DNA from: Leucobacter chromiireducens subsp. solipictus
GTDB taxonomy: Bacteria > Actinomycetota > Actinomycetes > Actinomycetales > Microbacteriaceae
Direction: 5' to 3'
DNA length: 64,000 nt
Assembly: GCF_016758195.1 (NCBI RefSeq)
Contig: NZ_QYAC01000003.1
Location: 248,001 to 312,000, forward strand
Every line of letters begins with the position of its first letter. Position 1 is the stretch's first letter. The notes beneath the pieces were generated by a model. It did no database searches and was not told where the DNA came from. It saw only the letters and a program-made list of their open reading frames with translations. Positions 36,460 through 45,966 of this stretch are shown here, one piece after another. Position numbers and translations under genes: made by a program.

Positions 36460-39400
36460 GTGACTGTGTCTCCTCGTCGTGCCGTCCGCACGTCCCTCGC
36501 CATCGGGCTCTGTCTCGGCCTGGGCGTGAGCGGCGTCTCGCTCGCCCACCCCTCCCTTGCGGAACCCGCGGCCGCCGCCCCGAACACGGGTGGCCTCGAT
36601 CTCGGAGGGCGCGACTCGAGCCTGTTGCGCGCCGAGAGCCGCCAGCTCGCTCCCGGCCTCGAAGCCACGAGCTTCGACCGGCTCCAGCCCGAGGGATGGG
36701 TGACGGGCGATGTGCTCGTCGCCGACCTGGGAACGCCGACGCTCAGTATGGACGTGCGGGACTCGGGCTCGCTCACCCGCCCCGCCCCGGTCACCGAGCA
36801 CACGCTCGGTGAGCAGGCCGTCGCCGCGGTCAACGGGTCGTTCTTCGACATCAACAATTCCGGCGTCGCCTTCGGTACGAACGTCTCATCCTCCGAAGGC
36901 GTGAAGACCGCGAGCAGCACGCCGACCGAGAGCCTCACGGTCGCGGACGGCATCGCGGCCGTGCAAGCGCTCAGCTCGGCGGCAACGGTGGAGCTCGCGG
37001 GCGTGACGCAGCCGGTCGCGGCGGTCAACAGTCACGCGATCCCCGCGGACGGGATCGGGTACTTCACGAGCGTGTGGGGCGAGTACCCGATCTCGCGTGC
37101 GATCGGCGGGCCCGGCAACATCGATCCGAACTTCATCCGGGTCGAGATCGCGGACGGCGTCGTGGTGCGCAGCAGCACCGATCTCGCCGAGATCACGGGA
37201 CCCACGACAATCGCCCCCGGGAACGGGGTGATCCTGGCCCGCGGTGGTGCCGTCGCGCAGTTTGCCGCCCTCGCGCCCGGCGACGCGCTGCCGGTGACGG
37301 TCGCGGCGAGTTCCGACGTGGATCTCTCGATCGCAGGTATGCAGCGCCTCGTGACGGACGGTGAGGTGAGCACACCCACCACGGCCGGCGAGCCGCGGAC
37401 CGCGGCCGGGGTGAGCGCTGACGGCAGCACGGTCTACATCGTCTCGATCGACGGGCGGCAGAGCCACTCGCGCGGCATGATGCTCGACGAGCTCGCCGAG
37501 TTCATGATCGAGCTCGGGGCCCACAACGCGGTCAACCTCGACGGCGGCGGTTCAAGCTCTCTGCTCGTGCGCGAGCCCGGGACCACGGAGCTGCGCGTTG
37601 CGAACGCGCCTTCGGACGGGCAGCTCCGGAACGTCCCGAACAGTCTCGTGTTCTCCTCGACCGCGCCGAGCGCCGGCGTGACCGATGTGATGGTGGGTCC
37701 TGGGCTCGACGCAGCGGACGCGGACGCCGTGTTCCCCGGACTCCAGCGCACCGTCGCCGGCACGGGGCTCGACGCGAATCGCGCCGCCACCCCGGCCGCG
37801 GGTACCTTCGCGGTGAGCGGGGACCGCGCAACCCTGGCGCAGACGAACGGCACCACCGCCGTCGTGACGGGCGCCTCTTCCGGCACCGCCACCGTGAACT
37901 ACGCGGCCGAGGGCAAGACCGCCTCGACCGAGCTGCGGGTGCTCGGCGAGCTCGAACAGCTGCGCGCAAGTTCGAGCGTGATCGCGCTGCCGGATGGTGC
38001 CGCGACCGCGACCGTGCAGATCACCGGACGGGACCGGGACGGCTTCAGCGCCCCGATCGAGGCGGCCGATCTGACGGTGAGCGCGGGCGACGATGTGTCG
38101 GTGACGGTCACGGGCACCGACACCTTCACGATCACCCCGCAGACGGCGTCCGGTGCGGCGACCGTGAGCTTCAGCGCGGGGGAGCGGCGCGTCGACGTTG
38201 CCGTGACCGTGGGCCTCGACGAGCGGAGTGTGACGGATCTGAGCGACGCCGCGGACTGGAGCTTCAAGTCCGACCGCGCGACGGGCGAGCTGGTGCCCGG
38301 TGCGGGACCGAACGGCGAGCCCGCGCTGACACTGAACTACGACTTTGCGAGCTCGACGGGGACGCGCGGGGCCTACGCCGTCGCGCCGGCGCCGATCGCG
38401 ATCCCCGGCCAGCCGCAGGCGATCACGATGTGGGTGCACGGCGACGGGAACGGGACCTGGCCCCGCCTGCAGATGAAGACGGGCAACGGCACGACGATCA
38501 ATCTGGACGCCCCCTTCACGACGTGGACCGGCTGGCAGCAGGTGAGATTCCCGGTGCCCACGGGCACGGCATTCCCCCTCACGCTGGAGCGGTTCCGCAT
38601 GATGGAGACCGCGGCCGCGAAGCAGTATCAGGGCACCACCTCCTTCGCCGGTCTCACCGCCGTGGTCGCGCCCGACGTGGCGCAGCCGGTCGCGCCCGTG
38701 GTGCACGACCCCCTGATCGTCACGAACGGTACCGTCGACGGTCGCGCGCAGCGCATCGCGGTGATGAGCGATGCGCAGTTCGTGGCGCGAAACCCCGAGG
38801 GGCCGAACGTGCAGGGCGCGCGGCAGACCCTCCGCGAGATCCTTGCGGCGCAGCCTGAGATGTTTGTGATCACCGGCGACTTCGTGGACGAGGCGGCACC
38901 CGAGGACTTTGACCTCGCCCGTCGGATCCTCGACGAGGAGATCGGGGACAAACTCCCCTGGATCTACGTGCCCGGGAACCACGAGGTCATGGGCGGTCCG
39001 ATCTCCAACTTTATCGACGAGTTCGGTGCGACGAAACGGAAAGAACGCGTCGGCAACACGATGATGGTGACCCTGAACACCGCGGAGGGCTCGCTGAATC
39101 GCTCGGACAAGGCCCAGATGAGGTTCTTCGAGGATGCCCTTGCGGAAGCGGAATCCGATTCCCGGATCACGGGCGTGCTCGTATTCGCGCACCACCCCGC
39201 CGACGATCCGAAGCCGAGCAAGGACAGCCAGATCTCTGATCGCCTTGAGGCGCGGAAGTTCCAGGAACGACTGGCGGAGTTCCGCGCCGATAGCGGGAAG
39301 TCCATTGCGCTGATGAACGCCCACGCCGGGGTATTCCATGCGACGAGCACCGAGGGTGTGTCGACGCTGCTCACCGGAAACAGTGGTAAGTCGCCCTCGG

Positions 39401-40182
39401 GCGCACCGAATCAGGGCGGCTTCACCGGCTGGGCCATGCTCGGGATCAACCCGGGTGCGGGCGTCGTGGGGAGCGACCCGGCCCCCGTGACGAGCCGCAC
39501 GAACTGGCTCCAGGCAGAGGTCAAGCCGCGGGTGGACGACGTGGTGCTCGGTGCGACGGCGGCGGTTCCCGCCGGGATGACGGTCGGGGACACGATCACG
39601 GTGGACGCGACGATCACGCAGGACGGGGGACGGGTCGTGCCGGTGCACTGGCCCATGAGCGCCCAGTGGGGCGGTACCGGGGTGGTTGTGGACGATGGCG
39701 GGGCATCGGCGGGGGGCACGCTCGCCGCGGAAGCCACGCAGGGCGGTGTGCTCCGGTTCAACCCGAGCACGGGGCAGCTCACCGCGACGGGAGCCGGCGA
39801 GGCGACCCTGCAGTTGACCGTGAACGGCGAAACCGTGACCCACACTGTCGCGGTCGCCGAGACCACTGATCCGGGCACTGACCCGGGCACTGATCCGGGC
39901 ACCGATCCGGGCACGGGAACCGATCCGGGCACGGGAACGGACCCTGGACCCACCACGGACCCAGGAACCAGCACAGATTCGGGCTCGGATACCGGCACGG
40001 GCTCCGGGACCGGCACGGACGCTGACACAGGCGTGGCCCGGGCCGCGGGCCCCGCGCTCGCCGAAACGGGAGTCGGAGCGATGCTGCCGTGGCTGGCTGG
40101 CGCGATCGGCGTCACGCTGCTCGCGGGCGGGGTCCTGCTGATGGCCCGTCGGAGACCGCACCGCGCGGGCACCGAACAGTAG
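36460..40182 (+). CDS. Giant wall-anchored fusion: phosphodiester glycosidase plus metallophosphoesterase
   Basis: About 1240 aa from the GTG at 36460 (GAAAGG 12 nt upstream; a GTG two codons later is also possible). Signal peptide about residues 1-45. Phosphodiester glycosidase (NAGPA/DUF2233) domain about 75-400 with VAAVNGSFFDINNSGVAFG and NLDGGGSSSLLV. Ig-like regions about 420-580. A carbohydrate-binding-like beta domain about 585-750. Calcineurin-type metallophosphoesterase about 755-1000 with VMSDAQF, VITGDFVDE, PGNHEV, FAHHPAD and NAHAG. A last Ig-like region, a DPGT repeat linker, then LAETG, a membrane helix and RRRPHR. The LAxTG signal suits a class E sortase. It probably strips phosphodiester-linked sugars and phosphate from polymers outside the cell. 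Confidence 0.85.
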   Translation: MTVSPRRAVRTSLAIGLCLGLGVSGVSLAHPSLAEPAAAAPNTGGLDLGGRDSSLLRAESRQLAPGLEATSFDRLQPEGWVTGDVLVADLGTPTLSMDVRDSGSLTRPAPVTEHTLGEQAVAAVNGSFFDINNSGVAFGTNVSSSEGVKTASSTPTESLTVADGIAAVQALSSAATVELAGVTQPVAAVNSHAIPADGIGYFTSVWGEYPISRAIGGPGNIDPNFIRVEIADGVVVRSSTDLAEITGPTTIAPGNGVILARGGAVAQFAALAPGDALPVTVAASSDVDLSIAGMQRLVTDGEVSTPTTAGEPRTAAGVSADGSTVYIVSIDGRQSHSRGMMLDELAEFMIELGAHNAVNLDGGGSSSLLVREPGTTELRVANAPSDGQLRNVPNSLVFSSTAPSAGVTDVMVGPGLDAADADAVFPGLQRTVAGTGLDANRAATPAAGTFAVSGDRATLAQTNGTTAVVTGASSGTATVNYAAEGKTASTELRVLGELEQLRASSSVIALPDGAATATVQITGRDRDGFSAPIEAADLTVSAGDDVSVTVTGTDTFTITPQTASGAATVSFSAGERRVDVAVTVGLDERSVTDLSDAADWSFKSDRATGELVPGAGPNGEPALTLNYDFASSTGTRGAYAVAPAPIAIPGQPQAITMWVHGDGNGTWPRLQMKTGNGTTINLDAPFTTWTGWQQVRFPVPTGTAFPLTLERFRMMETAAAKQYQGTTSFAGLTAVVAPDVAQPVAPVVHDPLIVTNGTVDGRAQRIAVMSDAQFVARNPEGPNVQGARQTLREILAAQPEMFVITGDFVDEAAPEDFDLARRILDEEIGDKLPWIYVPGNHEVMGGPISNFIDEFGATKRKERVGNTMMVTLNTAEGSLNRSDKAQMRFFEDALAEAESDSRITGVLVFAHHPADDPKPSKDSQISDRLEARKFQERLAEFRADSGKSIALMNAHAGVFHATSTEGVSTLLTGNSGKSPSGAPNQGGFTGWAMLGINPGAGVVGSDPAPVTSRTNWLQAEVKPRVDDVVLGATAAVPAGMTVGDTITVDATITQDGGRVVPVHWPMSAQWGGTGVVVDDGGASAGGTLAAEATQGGVLRFNPSTGQLTATGAGEATLQLTVNGETVTHTVAVAETTDPGTDPGTDPGTDPGTGTDPGTGTDPGPTTDPGTSTDSGSDTGTGSGTGTDADTGVARAAGPALAETGVGAMLPWLAGAIGVTLLAGGVLLMARRRPHRAGTEQ
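39868..40032 (+). repeat. Coding repeat for a DPGT/GTGT-rich wall-spanning linker
   Basis: Imperfect 12-bp units encode DPGT four times in a row and then degenerate into G/T/D/S-rich sequence. It links the outer domains of the fusion protein to its sorting signal. Confidence 0.8.
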
Positions 40183-40210
40183 CCCGGAACACGAGGCTGT
40201 ACACACCACA

Positions 40211-40245
40211 GCGGGGGCCGGGATCGCGATGATCCCGGCCCCCGC
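40211..40245 (+). terminator. Bidirectional terminator between the fusion gene and fumC
   Basis: A perfect 15-bp stem (40211-40225 with 40231-40245) with a 5-nt loop lies between two convergent genes. Confidence 0.85.
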
Positions 40246-40262
40246 CGTCGTGTGCGCGGAAG

Positions 40263-41669
40263 TTACTTCGCGACGCCCGGGTGGGTCATCGAGAGCAGAT
40301 CCAGCGCCTTATCGAGGTCCGCCTCGGTGACCTCGCCACGCTCCACGTAGCCCAGGTCGACGACGGCCTCGCGCACCGTGATGCCCTTGGCCACCGAGTG
40401 CTTCGCGATCTTCGCGGCGGCTTCGTATCCGATGAGGCGGTTCAGCGGCGTGACGGTCGAGGGGCTCATGCCCGCGAGCGCAGCGGCACGATCGAGGTTT
40501 GCCTCGAGGCCCGCGACGGTCTTGTCCGCGAGCACCACGGAGGCGTTCGCGAGGAGGCGGATCGACTCGAGCAGCGCCGTGCCCATCACGGGGATCTGCA
40601 CGTTGAGCTCGAACGAGCCCGAGGCGCCGGCCCACGCGATCGTCGCGTCGTTGCCGATGACCCGCGCGCAGACCATGAGCACGGCCTCGGGCACGACCGG
40701 GTTGACCTTGCCCGGCATGATCGAGGAGCCCGGCTGCAGATCGGGGATGTGGAGCTCGGCGAGGCCCGTGTTGGGGCCGGATCCCATCCAGCGGATGTCG
40801 TTGTTGATCTTCGTCAGCGACACGGCGATGGTGCGGAGCGCGCCGGATGCCTCGACGAGGCCGTCCCGGTTTGCCTGCGCCTCGAAGTGGTTGCGGGCTT
40901 CCGTGATGGGCAGGCCGCTGGACGCCGCGATCTCCGCGATAACCTTCTCCGGGAACCCGAGCGGCGTGTTGATGCCGGTGCCGACGGCGGTGCCGCCCTG
41001 CGGGACCTCCGCGACGCGGGGGAGTGCCGCGTCGATGCGCTCGATGCCGTAGCGGATCTGAGCCGCGTAGCCACCGAACTCCTGGCCCAGCGTGACCGGG
41101 GTGGCGTCCATGAGGTGCGTGCGGCCCGGCTTCACGGCGGACTTCCACAGCTCGGCCTTCGCTTCGAACGCCTCGGCGAGGTGGTTCAGGGCCGGCTTCA
41201 GCTGCTCGATGAGCGCGCCCGTGACGGCGATGTGCACCGAGGTCGGGAACACGTCGTTCGACGACTGCGATGCGTTGACGTGATCGTTCGGGTGCACCGG
41301 GGCACCGAGGTGCTTCGACGCGAGGGTGGCGAGGACCTCGTTGGTGTTCATGTTCGAGGAGGTGCCCGAACCGGTCTGGTAGGTGTCCACGGGGAACATG
41401 TCGTGGTGTGCGCCACCGATGATTTCGTCCGCAGCGGCGACGATCGCGTCAGCGATCGGGGCGTCGAGAATCCCGAGCTCCTTGTTCGCGATGGCCGCGG
41501 CACGCTTCACCCGCGAGAGGGCCACGATCTGTGCGGGCTCGAGGCCCGAGCCGGAGATGGGGAAGTTCTCGACGGCGCGCTGCGTCTGCGCGGCGTAGAG
41601 GGCGTTCTTCGGAACGCGCACTTCACCCATGGTGTCGTGCTCGATGCGGTACTCAATCTCTTCAGTCAC
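40263..41669 (-). CDS. fumC: Fumarate hydratase, class II
   Basis: 468 aa, normal length. It converts fumarate to malate in the TCA cycle without an Fe-S cluster. The superfamily signature [11 protein letters not shown], the substrate-binding [10 protein letters not shown], and [18 protein letters not shown] are all present. AAAGGA lies 9 nt before the ATG. It is the last gene of a row xseB, DUF4245, carbonic anhydrase, fumC on the minus strand; the gap to carbonic anhydrase is 46 bp. Confidence 0.97.
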   Translation of the reverse strand: MTEEIEYRIEHDTMGEVRVPKNALYAAQTQRAVENFPISGSGLEPAQIVALSRVKRAAAIANKELGILDAPIADAIVAAADEIIGGAHHDMFPVDTYQTGSGTSSNMNTNEVLATLASKHLGAPVHPNDHVNASQSSNDVFPTSVHIAVTGALIEQLKPALNHLAEAFEAKAELWKSAVKPGRTHLMDATPVTLGQEFGGYAAQIRYGIERIDAALPRVAEVPQGGTAVGTGINTPLGFPEKVIAEIAASSGLPITEARNHFEAQANRDGLVEASGALRTIAVSLTKINNDIRWMGSGPNTGLAELHIPDLQPGSSIMPGKVNPVVPEAVLMVCARVIGNDATIAWAGASGSFELNVQIPVMGTALLESIRLLANASVVLADKTVAGLEANLDRAAALAGMSPSTVTPLNRLIGYEAAAKIAKHSVAKGITVREAVVDLGYVERGEVTEADLDKALDLLSMTHPGVAK

Positions 41670-41715
41670 AGCAGTCCTTTGTCTGAGGTGTTGGGTGGGT
41701 ACGAGAAAAAGAAAA

Positions 41716-42402
41716 CTAGTCCAGGGGGGCGAGCGCGAGCTCGACCGGGCCGACCACCGTGTAGGGCACGGCGCGGCCCTCGGTGAGGCGGTACTGGCAG
41801 CCGACGATGGCGAGCTTCCCGGCGTCCACCGCGTCGCTGATCGCGCGGGAGGTCCGCAGCAGCTCGTTCACGGTCGCCGCGAGGTGGATCCGGCCCACCG
41901 CGTTGGCGTCGATCTTCGCGGCGTCCGCGTACGGGGTGTCGGTGTTGTTCCGCAGCCACAGCTGCTGCACCGCGGGCTGGATCGGGGCCAGCGTGTGTCG
42001 CACGGACGCGGTGGTCTCCGAGGGGGTGCGGCTCGACTGATCGATGGCCGCGGCGACGGCCCCGCAGGAGTCGTGCGCGAGCACCACGATCAGGGAAGCC
42101 CCAAGCTCCGTGACGGCGTACTCCATGGAGGCCGTGATCGATTCCGCCACGACGTGCCCCATATTGCGGGCGATAAACAGGTCGCCGAGGCCGCAGTCGA
42201 AGATGATCTCGGCCGCGAGGCGCGAATCGGAGCAGCCGAACAGCGCGACGTCCGGGGTCTGCGAGTTGACGAGCTCGGAGCGGCGCTCCACGTTCTGGTT
42301 CGGGTGCGCCGACGCGCCGCTGACAAAGCGTTCGTTGCCGGCGGCAAAGGTGTCCCAGGCCTGCTGCGGGGTCACCCGCGGGGCGGTGTGCGGTGGGGTC
42401 AT
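41716..42402 (-). CDS. Beta-carbonic anhydrase
   Basis: 228 aa. Interconverts CO2 and bicarbonate in the cytosol. Zinc ligands C57, H110 and C113, with D59-R61 of the GCSDSR dyad, are all in place. It starts within the stop of the DUF4245 gene (ATGA overlap) and is followed by fumC. The longer open frame upstream lies within the DUF4245 gene on another frame and is not used. Confidence 0.95.
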   Translation of the reverse strand: MTPPHTAPRVTPQQAWDTFAAGNERFVSGASAHPNQNVERRSELVNSQTPDVALFGCSDSRLAAEIIFDCGLGDLFIARNMGHVVAESITASMEYAVTELGASLIVVLAHDSCGAVAAAIDQSSRTPSETTASVRHTLAPIQPAVQQLWLRNNTDTPYADAAKIDANAVGRIHLAATVNELLRTSRAISDAVDAGKLAIVGCQYRLTEGRAVPYTVVGPVELALAPLD

Positions 42403-43094
42403 GCGGCGGCCTCCTCGGCATCGCTGGGTGTGGGTGCGGGGGGCTCGCCGAGCGATTCCGCGACCTGCGTCGCGAGCACGCGGAGCGTGGCGGGGGTGTC
42501 CGTGCCGTACACCAGGATGGTGTCGTCGCCCCAGGTGCCCTGCAGGCCAAACAGCATGTTGGTGTCTTCGGGGCTGCGATCGGGGTGCTCGTACACGATC
42601 CAGTCGATGCCGCCGAGCTGCTCGGTGCCGGTCGGGGCCTGCCGCTCCAGCTGCTGCGCGATCCACGTCTCACTGACCGGGGTGCCGTCGGCGGTGAACG
42701 CCTGGGCGACGGCCGCGTACGCGTTGTCGGGGGTCGTGTAGTTGATCTGCCAGGAGGTGATGCCCTGGGCGTTGCGCAGGTTCGCCTGCTTCGCCTTCCA
42801 CGTGTCGCCCGTGTCCGGCGCCGCGAGCGTGCGGCCCGCGCTCGGGGCCGCCTCCTCTGCGAGCTGCGAGACGTTGACGGCACGATCCTCGAAGCTGCCG
42901 GTGCCGCGCGGGACGGCGAGGTAGATGACGAGCACGAGGCCGAGGGTGACGAGCAGCGAGAAGACGAGGTTGTTCACCGTCTTGCGCTGCTTATAGAGGC
43001 GGCTGTTCTCCGCCTTCCGGACGCGGGTCTCGTACGCGGTTTCGGGACGGCCGAGCTCGGCGACGACGACGGGAGCCTTCTGCTTCTTTGCCAT
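42399..43094 (-). CDS. DUF4245 family membrane-anchored protein
   Basis: 231 aa. A basic N-terminus, one membrane helix (about residues 44-64, VNNLVFSLLVTLGLVLVIYL) and an outer DUF4245-like domain (about 70-215), with a Pro/Glu-rich end. The family is actinobacterial and often lies beside xseB. No role is known. The ATG at 43094 is 2 bp after the xseB stop; its end overlaps the carbonic anhydrase start. Confidence 0.88.
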   Translation of the reverse strand: MAKKQKAPVVVAELGRPETAYETRVRKAENSRLYKQRKTVNNLVFSLLVTLGLVLVIYLAVPRGTGSFEDRAVNVSQLAEEAAPSAGRTLAAPDTGDTWKAKQANLRNAQGITSWQINYTTPDNAYAAVAQAFTADGTPVSETWIAQQLERQAPTGTEQLGGIDWIVYEHPDRSPEDTNMLFGLQGTWGDDTILVYGTDTPATLRVLATQVAESLGEPPAPTPSDAEEAAA

Positions 43095-43096
43095 GG

Positions 43097-43375
43097 CTAG
43101 GCGTCCACCCCCGGAGTGGTGCCCGCGGTGCCCGCACTGGCCGCGGTATCGCCAGGGCTCGCAGCCGCGCCCTGCCGGGCGGCTTCGAGCCGCTGCCGGG
43201 CCCCGAGCAGCCATTCTTCGCAGCGTGCCGCGAGCACTTCGCCGCGCTCCCAGAGCTGCAACGACTCCTCGAGCGTGGACCCGCCCTGTTCCAAACGTGA
43301 GACGACCTGGATGAGCTCATCCCTGGCTTCCTCATAACTGAGCGCGGCGGGATCCCTGGCCTCGGAAACAGACAT
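43097..43375 (-). CDS. xseB: Exodeoxyribonuclease VII small subunit
   Basis: 92 aa. The helical-hairpin XseB domain ([40 protein letters not shown]) is followed by an Ala/Gly-rich tail. It partners with XseA to make ExoVII, which digests single-stranded DNA. The start at 43375 is supported by a TAGACT box 7 nt upstream. It heads the operon that ends with fumC. Its partner gene xseA is 1.3 kb away, split off by an oppositely oriented membrane gene. Confidence 0.92.
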   Translation of the reverse strand: MSVSEARDPAALSYEEARDELIQVVSRLEQGGSTLEESLQLWERGEVLAARCEEWLLGARQRLEAARQGAAASPGDTAASAGTAGTTPGVDA

Positions 43376-43440
43376 GAACACCAGTCTACTCTCCGCGGGT
43401 TAACGGACGCTGCGGGACGGTCCCGAGTACACTGCAACGC
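43376..43440. promoter_or_regulatory. Divergent leaderless promoters of xseB and the gene at 43441, with dyad
   Basis: Minus strand TAGACT (43383-43388) lies 7 nt from xseB. Plus strand TACACT (43428-43433) lies 7 nt from the GTG at 43441. A 13-bp dyad CGGGAC-G-GTCCCG (43413-43425) ends 2 bp before the plus-strand -10 box. Confidence 0.5.
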
Positions 43441-44643
43441 GTGCTTCGCATTGCGTTCTTCCTCGGAATCGGCTGCCTGCTGGGTGGCATCGTCGCGGCG
43501 ATTGTGGGACCGCCGGGTGCCGGTGGCTGGCAAATCCCGGTGGGGCTCACGCTCGCGATCGTCGCGGGAACCCTGGTGCTGATCTCCCGAGCCTTCCGCG
43601 GCGTCCCGGTGGTACCCGCCGAGGTGGTTGCGGCGGCGCGGGCGGCGAACCGGCTCGGTGTGGCCCGGGTCGATGTCCTCTCCGAGACCGGGACGCGCGT
43701 GAACGAACAACCGCTGTGCGAACTCACGTTGACCGTGCAACCGGGGCCCGACGCAGGGGCGGCGCCCTTCCGCGTACGGATCCGGCAGGTGATCCCGGTG
43801 AGCCAGATCGCCGGGTACGCACCGGGGACCCGGCATGTTGCGGCGCTGCTCAGCGCGTCGGGCCCCGAGCTGGTCCTCCTCGACGACCCGGTGGCGACGG
43901 TCGCCTGGGCGGGCGTCGACATCCCCGAGGCTGATGCGGCCGGTGCGGTGCTGACGCCCCAGGGCGGCGTGCTGCGCGCGGACGGATCCCGGCGGCGGCC
44001 CCTCATCGGGACGGGCCGTCGGGGTCGCCCGGCGCGCGTGGTCGTGTACATCCTCGCGGCGGCGGTCGCCGCGGGTGCGGTGCTCTGGCCGCTGCGCCCC
44101 GCCCTCGCCCTGTCAGCCTCGGCGCTCGCGGACGGCCGGCTGCACGCCGATCTGCGCGAGCCCGCCTACCTGCCGGAATCGATCGCGACGCTGACCGCGG
44201 CGATCGGGCACGAGAATGCCTTCGACGTCGTGGTGACCGAGGACTTCATGACCGTGCAGGCCCCCGTTGTGCCGGACTCGGGGACGGCGAGCGACGAATG
44301 GCAGCTGCGCCGCGGCGTCGTGGAGCATCGCGGTCCCGCGCTCATTCAGCCCCGCGCCGCCGCGGAACAGTTCCCCCTCGACGAGGTGAGCTGGGACGCG
44401 TTCGGCCCGGCGCTCGTCGAGGGGGCGAAGCTCGCCGAGGCCGCGGGGATCACCGGCATCACTTCTGAGGTGTTGGCTGAGGCACACTTCACGGTGCAGC
44501 GCAGCACGGACTCTGACGTGCACAGCGACAGCTTCGGGCAGAGCGTCGGGCCGGTCACGGTCAGGTTCAGCCTCCACGGCCCCTACGACGCGGCCTTCTT
44601 CGAGATGGCCCCGGATGGCTCGGGGCTCCGCATCACGCAGTAG
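43441..44643 (+). CDS. Membrane protein of unknown function between xseB and xseA
   Basis: 400 aa. Two N-terminal helices (about residues 3-23 and 30-50), a soluble domain of about 125 residues (55-185), a third helix (about 199-220) and a second soluble domain (225-400) rich in Ala/Glu. No catalytic motif or known domain is recognised. The GTG start is supported by the leaderless box. It is inserted, in opposite orientation, between the two genes for ExoVII, and its end lies 30 bp from the end of xseA. Confidence 0.75.
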   Translation: MLRIAFFLGIGCLLGGIVAAIVGPPGAGGWQIPVGLTLAIVAGTLVLISRAFRGVPVVPAEVVAAARAANRLGVARVDVLSETGTRVNEQPLCELTLTVQPGPDAGAAPFRVRIRQVIPVSQIAGYAPGTRHVAALLSASGPELVLLDDPVATVAWAGVDIPEADAAGAVLTPQGGVLRADGSRRRPLIGTGRRGRPARVVVYILAAAVAAGAVLWPLRPALALSASALADGRLHADLREPAYLPESIATLTAAIGHENAFDVVVTEDFMTVQAPVVPDSGTASDEWQLRRGVVEHRGPALIQPRAAAEQFPLDEVSWDAFGPALVEGAKLAEAAGITGITSEVLAEAHFTVQRSTDSDVHSDSFGQSVGPVTVRFSLHGPYDAAFFEMAPDGSGLRITQ

Positions 44644-44673
44644 CGCTGGGCCGCTGGTGCCACCGCGCCAGCC

Positions 44674-45912
44674 TCACCCCTCGGACACCGCCGTGATTCG
44701 GCCCGATGCGAGGGCCATGCGCAGCACGGTCCCGGCGGGAGCGTCCGCGGCGTCCCGGAGCACGCGGCCGTCGGGCAACTGTGCGATCCCGTAGCCGCGC
44801 TCCAGGGTCGCTTGGGGGGACAACGCCGTGAGTCGGGCTCGCAGATCTGCGAGCGCGCGGCCGCGCTCCTCGACGGCGCGGTCGGCCAGTTCGGTGCCGC
44901 GTGCGATCCAGCGCACCAGTTCCTCGGCCCGGTCATCGACGATGCGCTCCGGGGTGCTCACCACCGGGCGGCCGCGCAACTGGGCCAGCCGGTCCGTTTC
45001 GTAGCTGAGCAGGTGGCCCAGCCGGGAGGACATGCGGGCCCGCGCCTGGTCGATTCCGGCGAGTTCCTCGCCGACGTCGGGGACGACGCGTTTGGCCGCG
45101 TCGGTGGGGGTCGACGCGCGCAGGTCGGCGACCTCGTCGAGCAGCGGCCGGTCGGCTTCGTGCCCGATCGCGCTGACAATCGGCGTGGTCGCGGCCGCGG
45201 CGGCCCGGAGGACGCGCTCGTCGCTGAAGGGGAGCAGATTCTGGAAGTCGCCGCCGCCGCGCGCCACGATGATCACGTCCACTTCGGGATCCTGGTCGAG
45301 GGCTTCAATCCCGGCAGTGACCTCGGCCGCGGCGCGGTCGCCCTGCACCGCGGCATAGTGCACGCGGAACTGCACGCCCGGCCAGCGCAGGGTTGCGTTG
45401 CGCACCACGTCCTTTTCCGCGTCGGAATCGCGGCCGGTCACGAGGCCGATCCGGCCCGGGAGGAACGGGAGGGGGCGCTTGCGTGCCGGATCGAAGAGGC
45501 CTTCTCGGAGGAGCTGCTGACGCAGCCGCTCGAGCCGCTCCAGCAATTCGCCCAGCCCGACGTGGGCGAGGTCTAAGACCTGGACGGTGAGGGAGCCGCC
45601 CTTCACCCAGAAATTGGGTTTGACGAGCGCGATCACCCGGTCGCCCTGCGCGAAATCGCTGGTGAGGCGCTGCGCCACGGAGCGCCACACGGTGAAGCTG
45701 ACGGTGGCGTCCTGGCCGAGGTCCTTGAGCTTGCCGTAGACGTGCCCGCCGCGGACCTGCCACTGCGTCACCTCACCCTCGATCCAGATCTGACCGAGCC
45801 GGTCGATCCAGGCCGCAATCTTCTCGCTCATGAGCGCGACGGGCCACGGTGTTTCTCGTGTGGCGGGTGCCTGTTCCGTACCGGAGGCTGCGCCGGATCC
45901 TGTGGGGGCCAT
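44674..45912 (-). CDS. xseA: Exodeoxyribonuclease VII large subunit
   Basis: 412 aa, near the usual length. N-terminal OB-fold (about residues 20-120: [20 protein letters not shown]), catalytic core with [34 protein letters not shown] and [20 protein letters not shown], and a helical C-terminus. The start at 45912 is supported by TAGGCT 7 nt upstream, which forms a back-to-back promoter pair with ispH. A longer open frame reaches into ispH but is antisense to it. Confidence 0.95.
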   Translation of the reverse strand: MAPTGSGAASGTEQAPATRETPWPVALMSEKIAAWIDRLGQIWIEGEVTQWQVRGGHVYGKLKDLGQDATVSFTVWRSVAQRLTSDFAQGDRVIALVKPNFWVKGGSLTVQVLDLAHVGLGELLERLERLRQQLLREGLFDPARKRPLPFLPGRIGLVTGRDSDAEKDVVRNATLRWPGVQFRVHYAAVQGDRAAAEVTAGIEALDQDPEVDVIIVARGGGDFQNLLPFSDERVLRAAAAATTPIVSAIGHEADRPLLDEVADLRASTPTDAAKRVVPDVGEELAGIDQARARMSSRLGHLLSYETDRLAQLRGRPVVSTPERIVDDRAEELVRWIARGTELADRAVEERGRALADLRARLTALSPQATLERGYGIAQLPDGRVLRDAADAPAGTVLRMALASGRITAVSEG

Positions 45913-45966
45913 GCGTTCCAGCCTAGCGAGTGGGGTGCTCAGGGAGCAGCGGGTAGAATCGACGGC
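45913..45966. promoter_or_regulatory. Divergent leaderless promoters of xseA and ispH
   Basis: Minus strand TAGGCT (45920-45925) and plus strand TAGAAT (45954-45959) each lie 7 nt before a start codon. A dyad TGCTC-AGG-GAGCA (45936-45948) is between them, where both -35 regions fall. Confidence 0.5.

Noticed and set aside
39868..40032. Short tandem repeats that might suggest a CRISPR array or minisatellite
   Set aside because: The repeats are 12 bp, in frame and encode a DPGT linker; there are no spacers.
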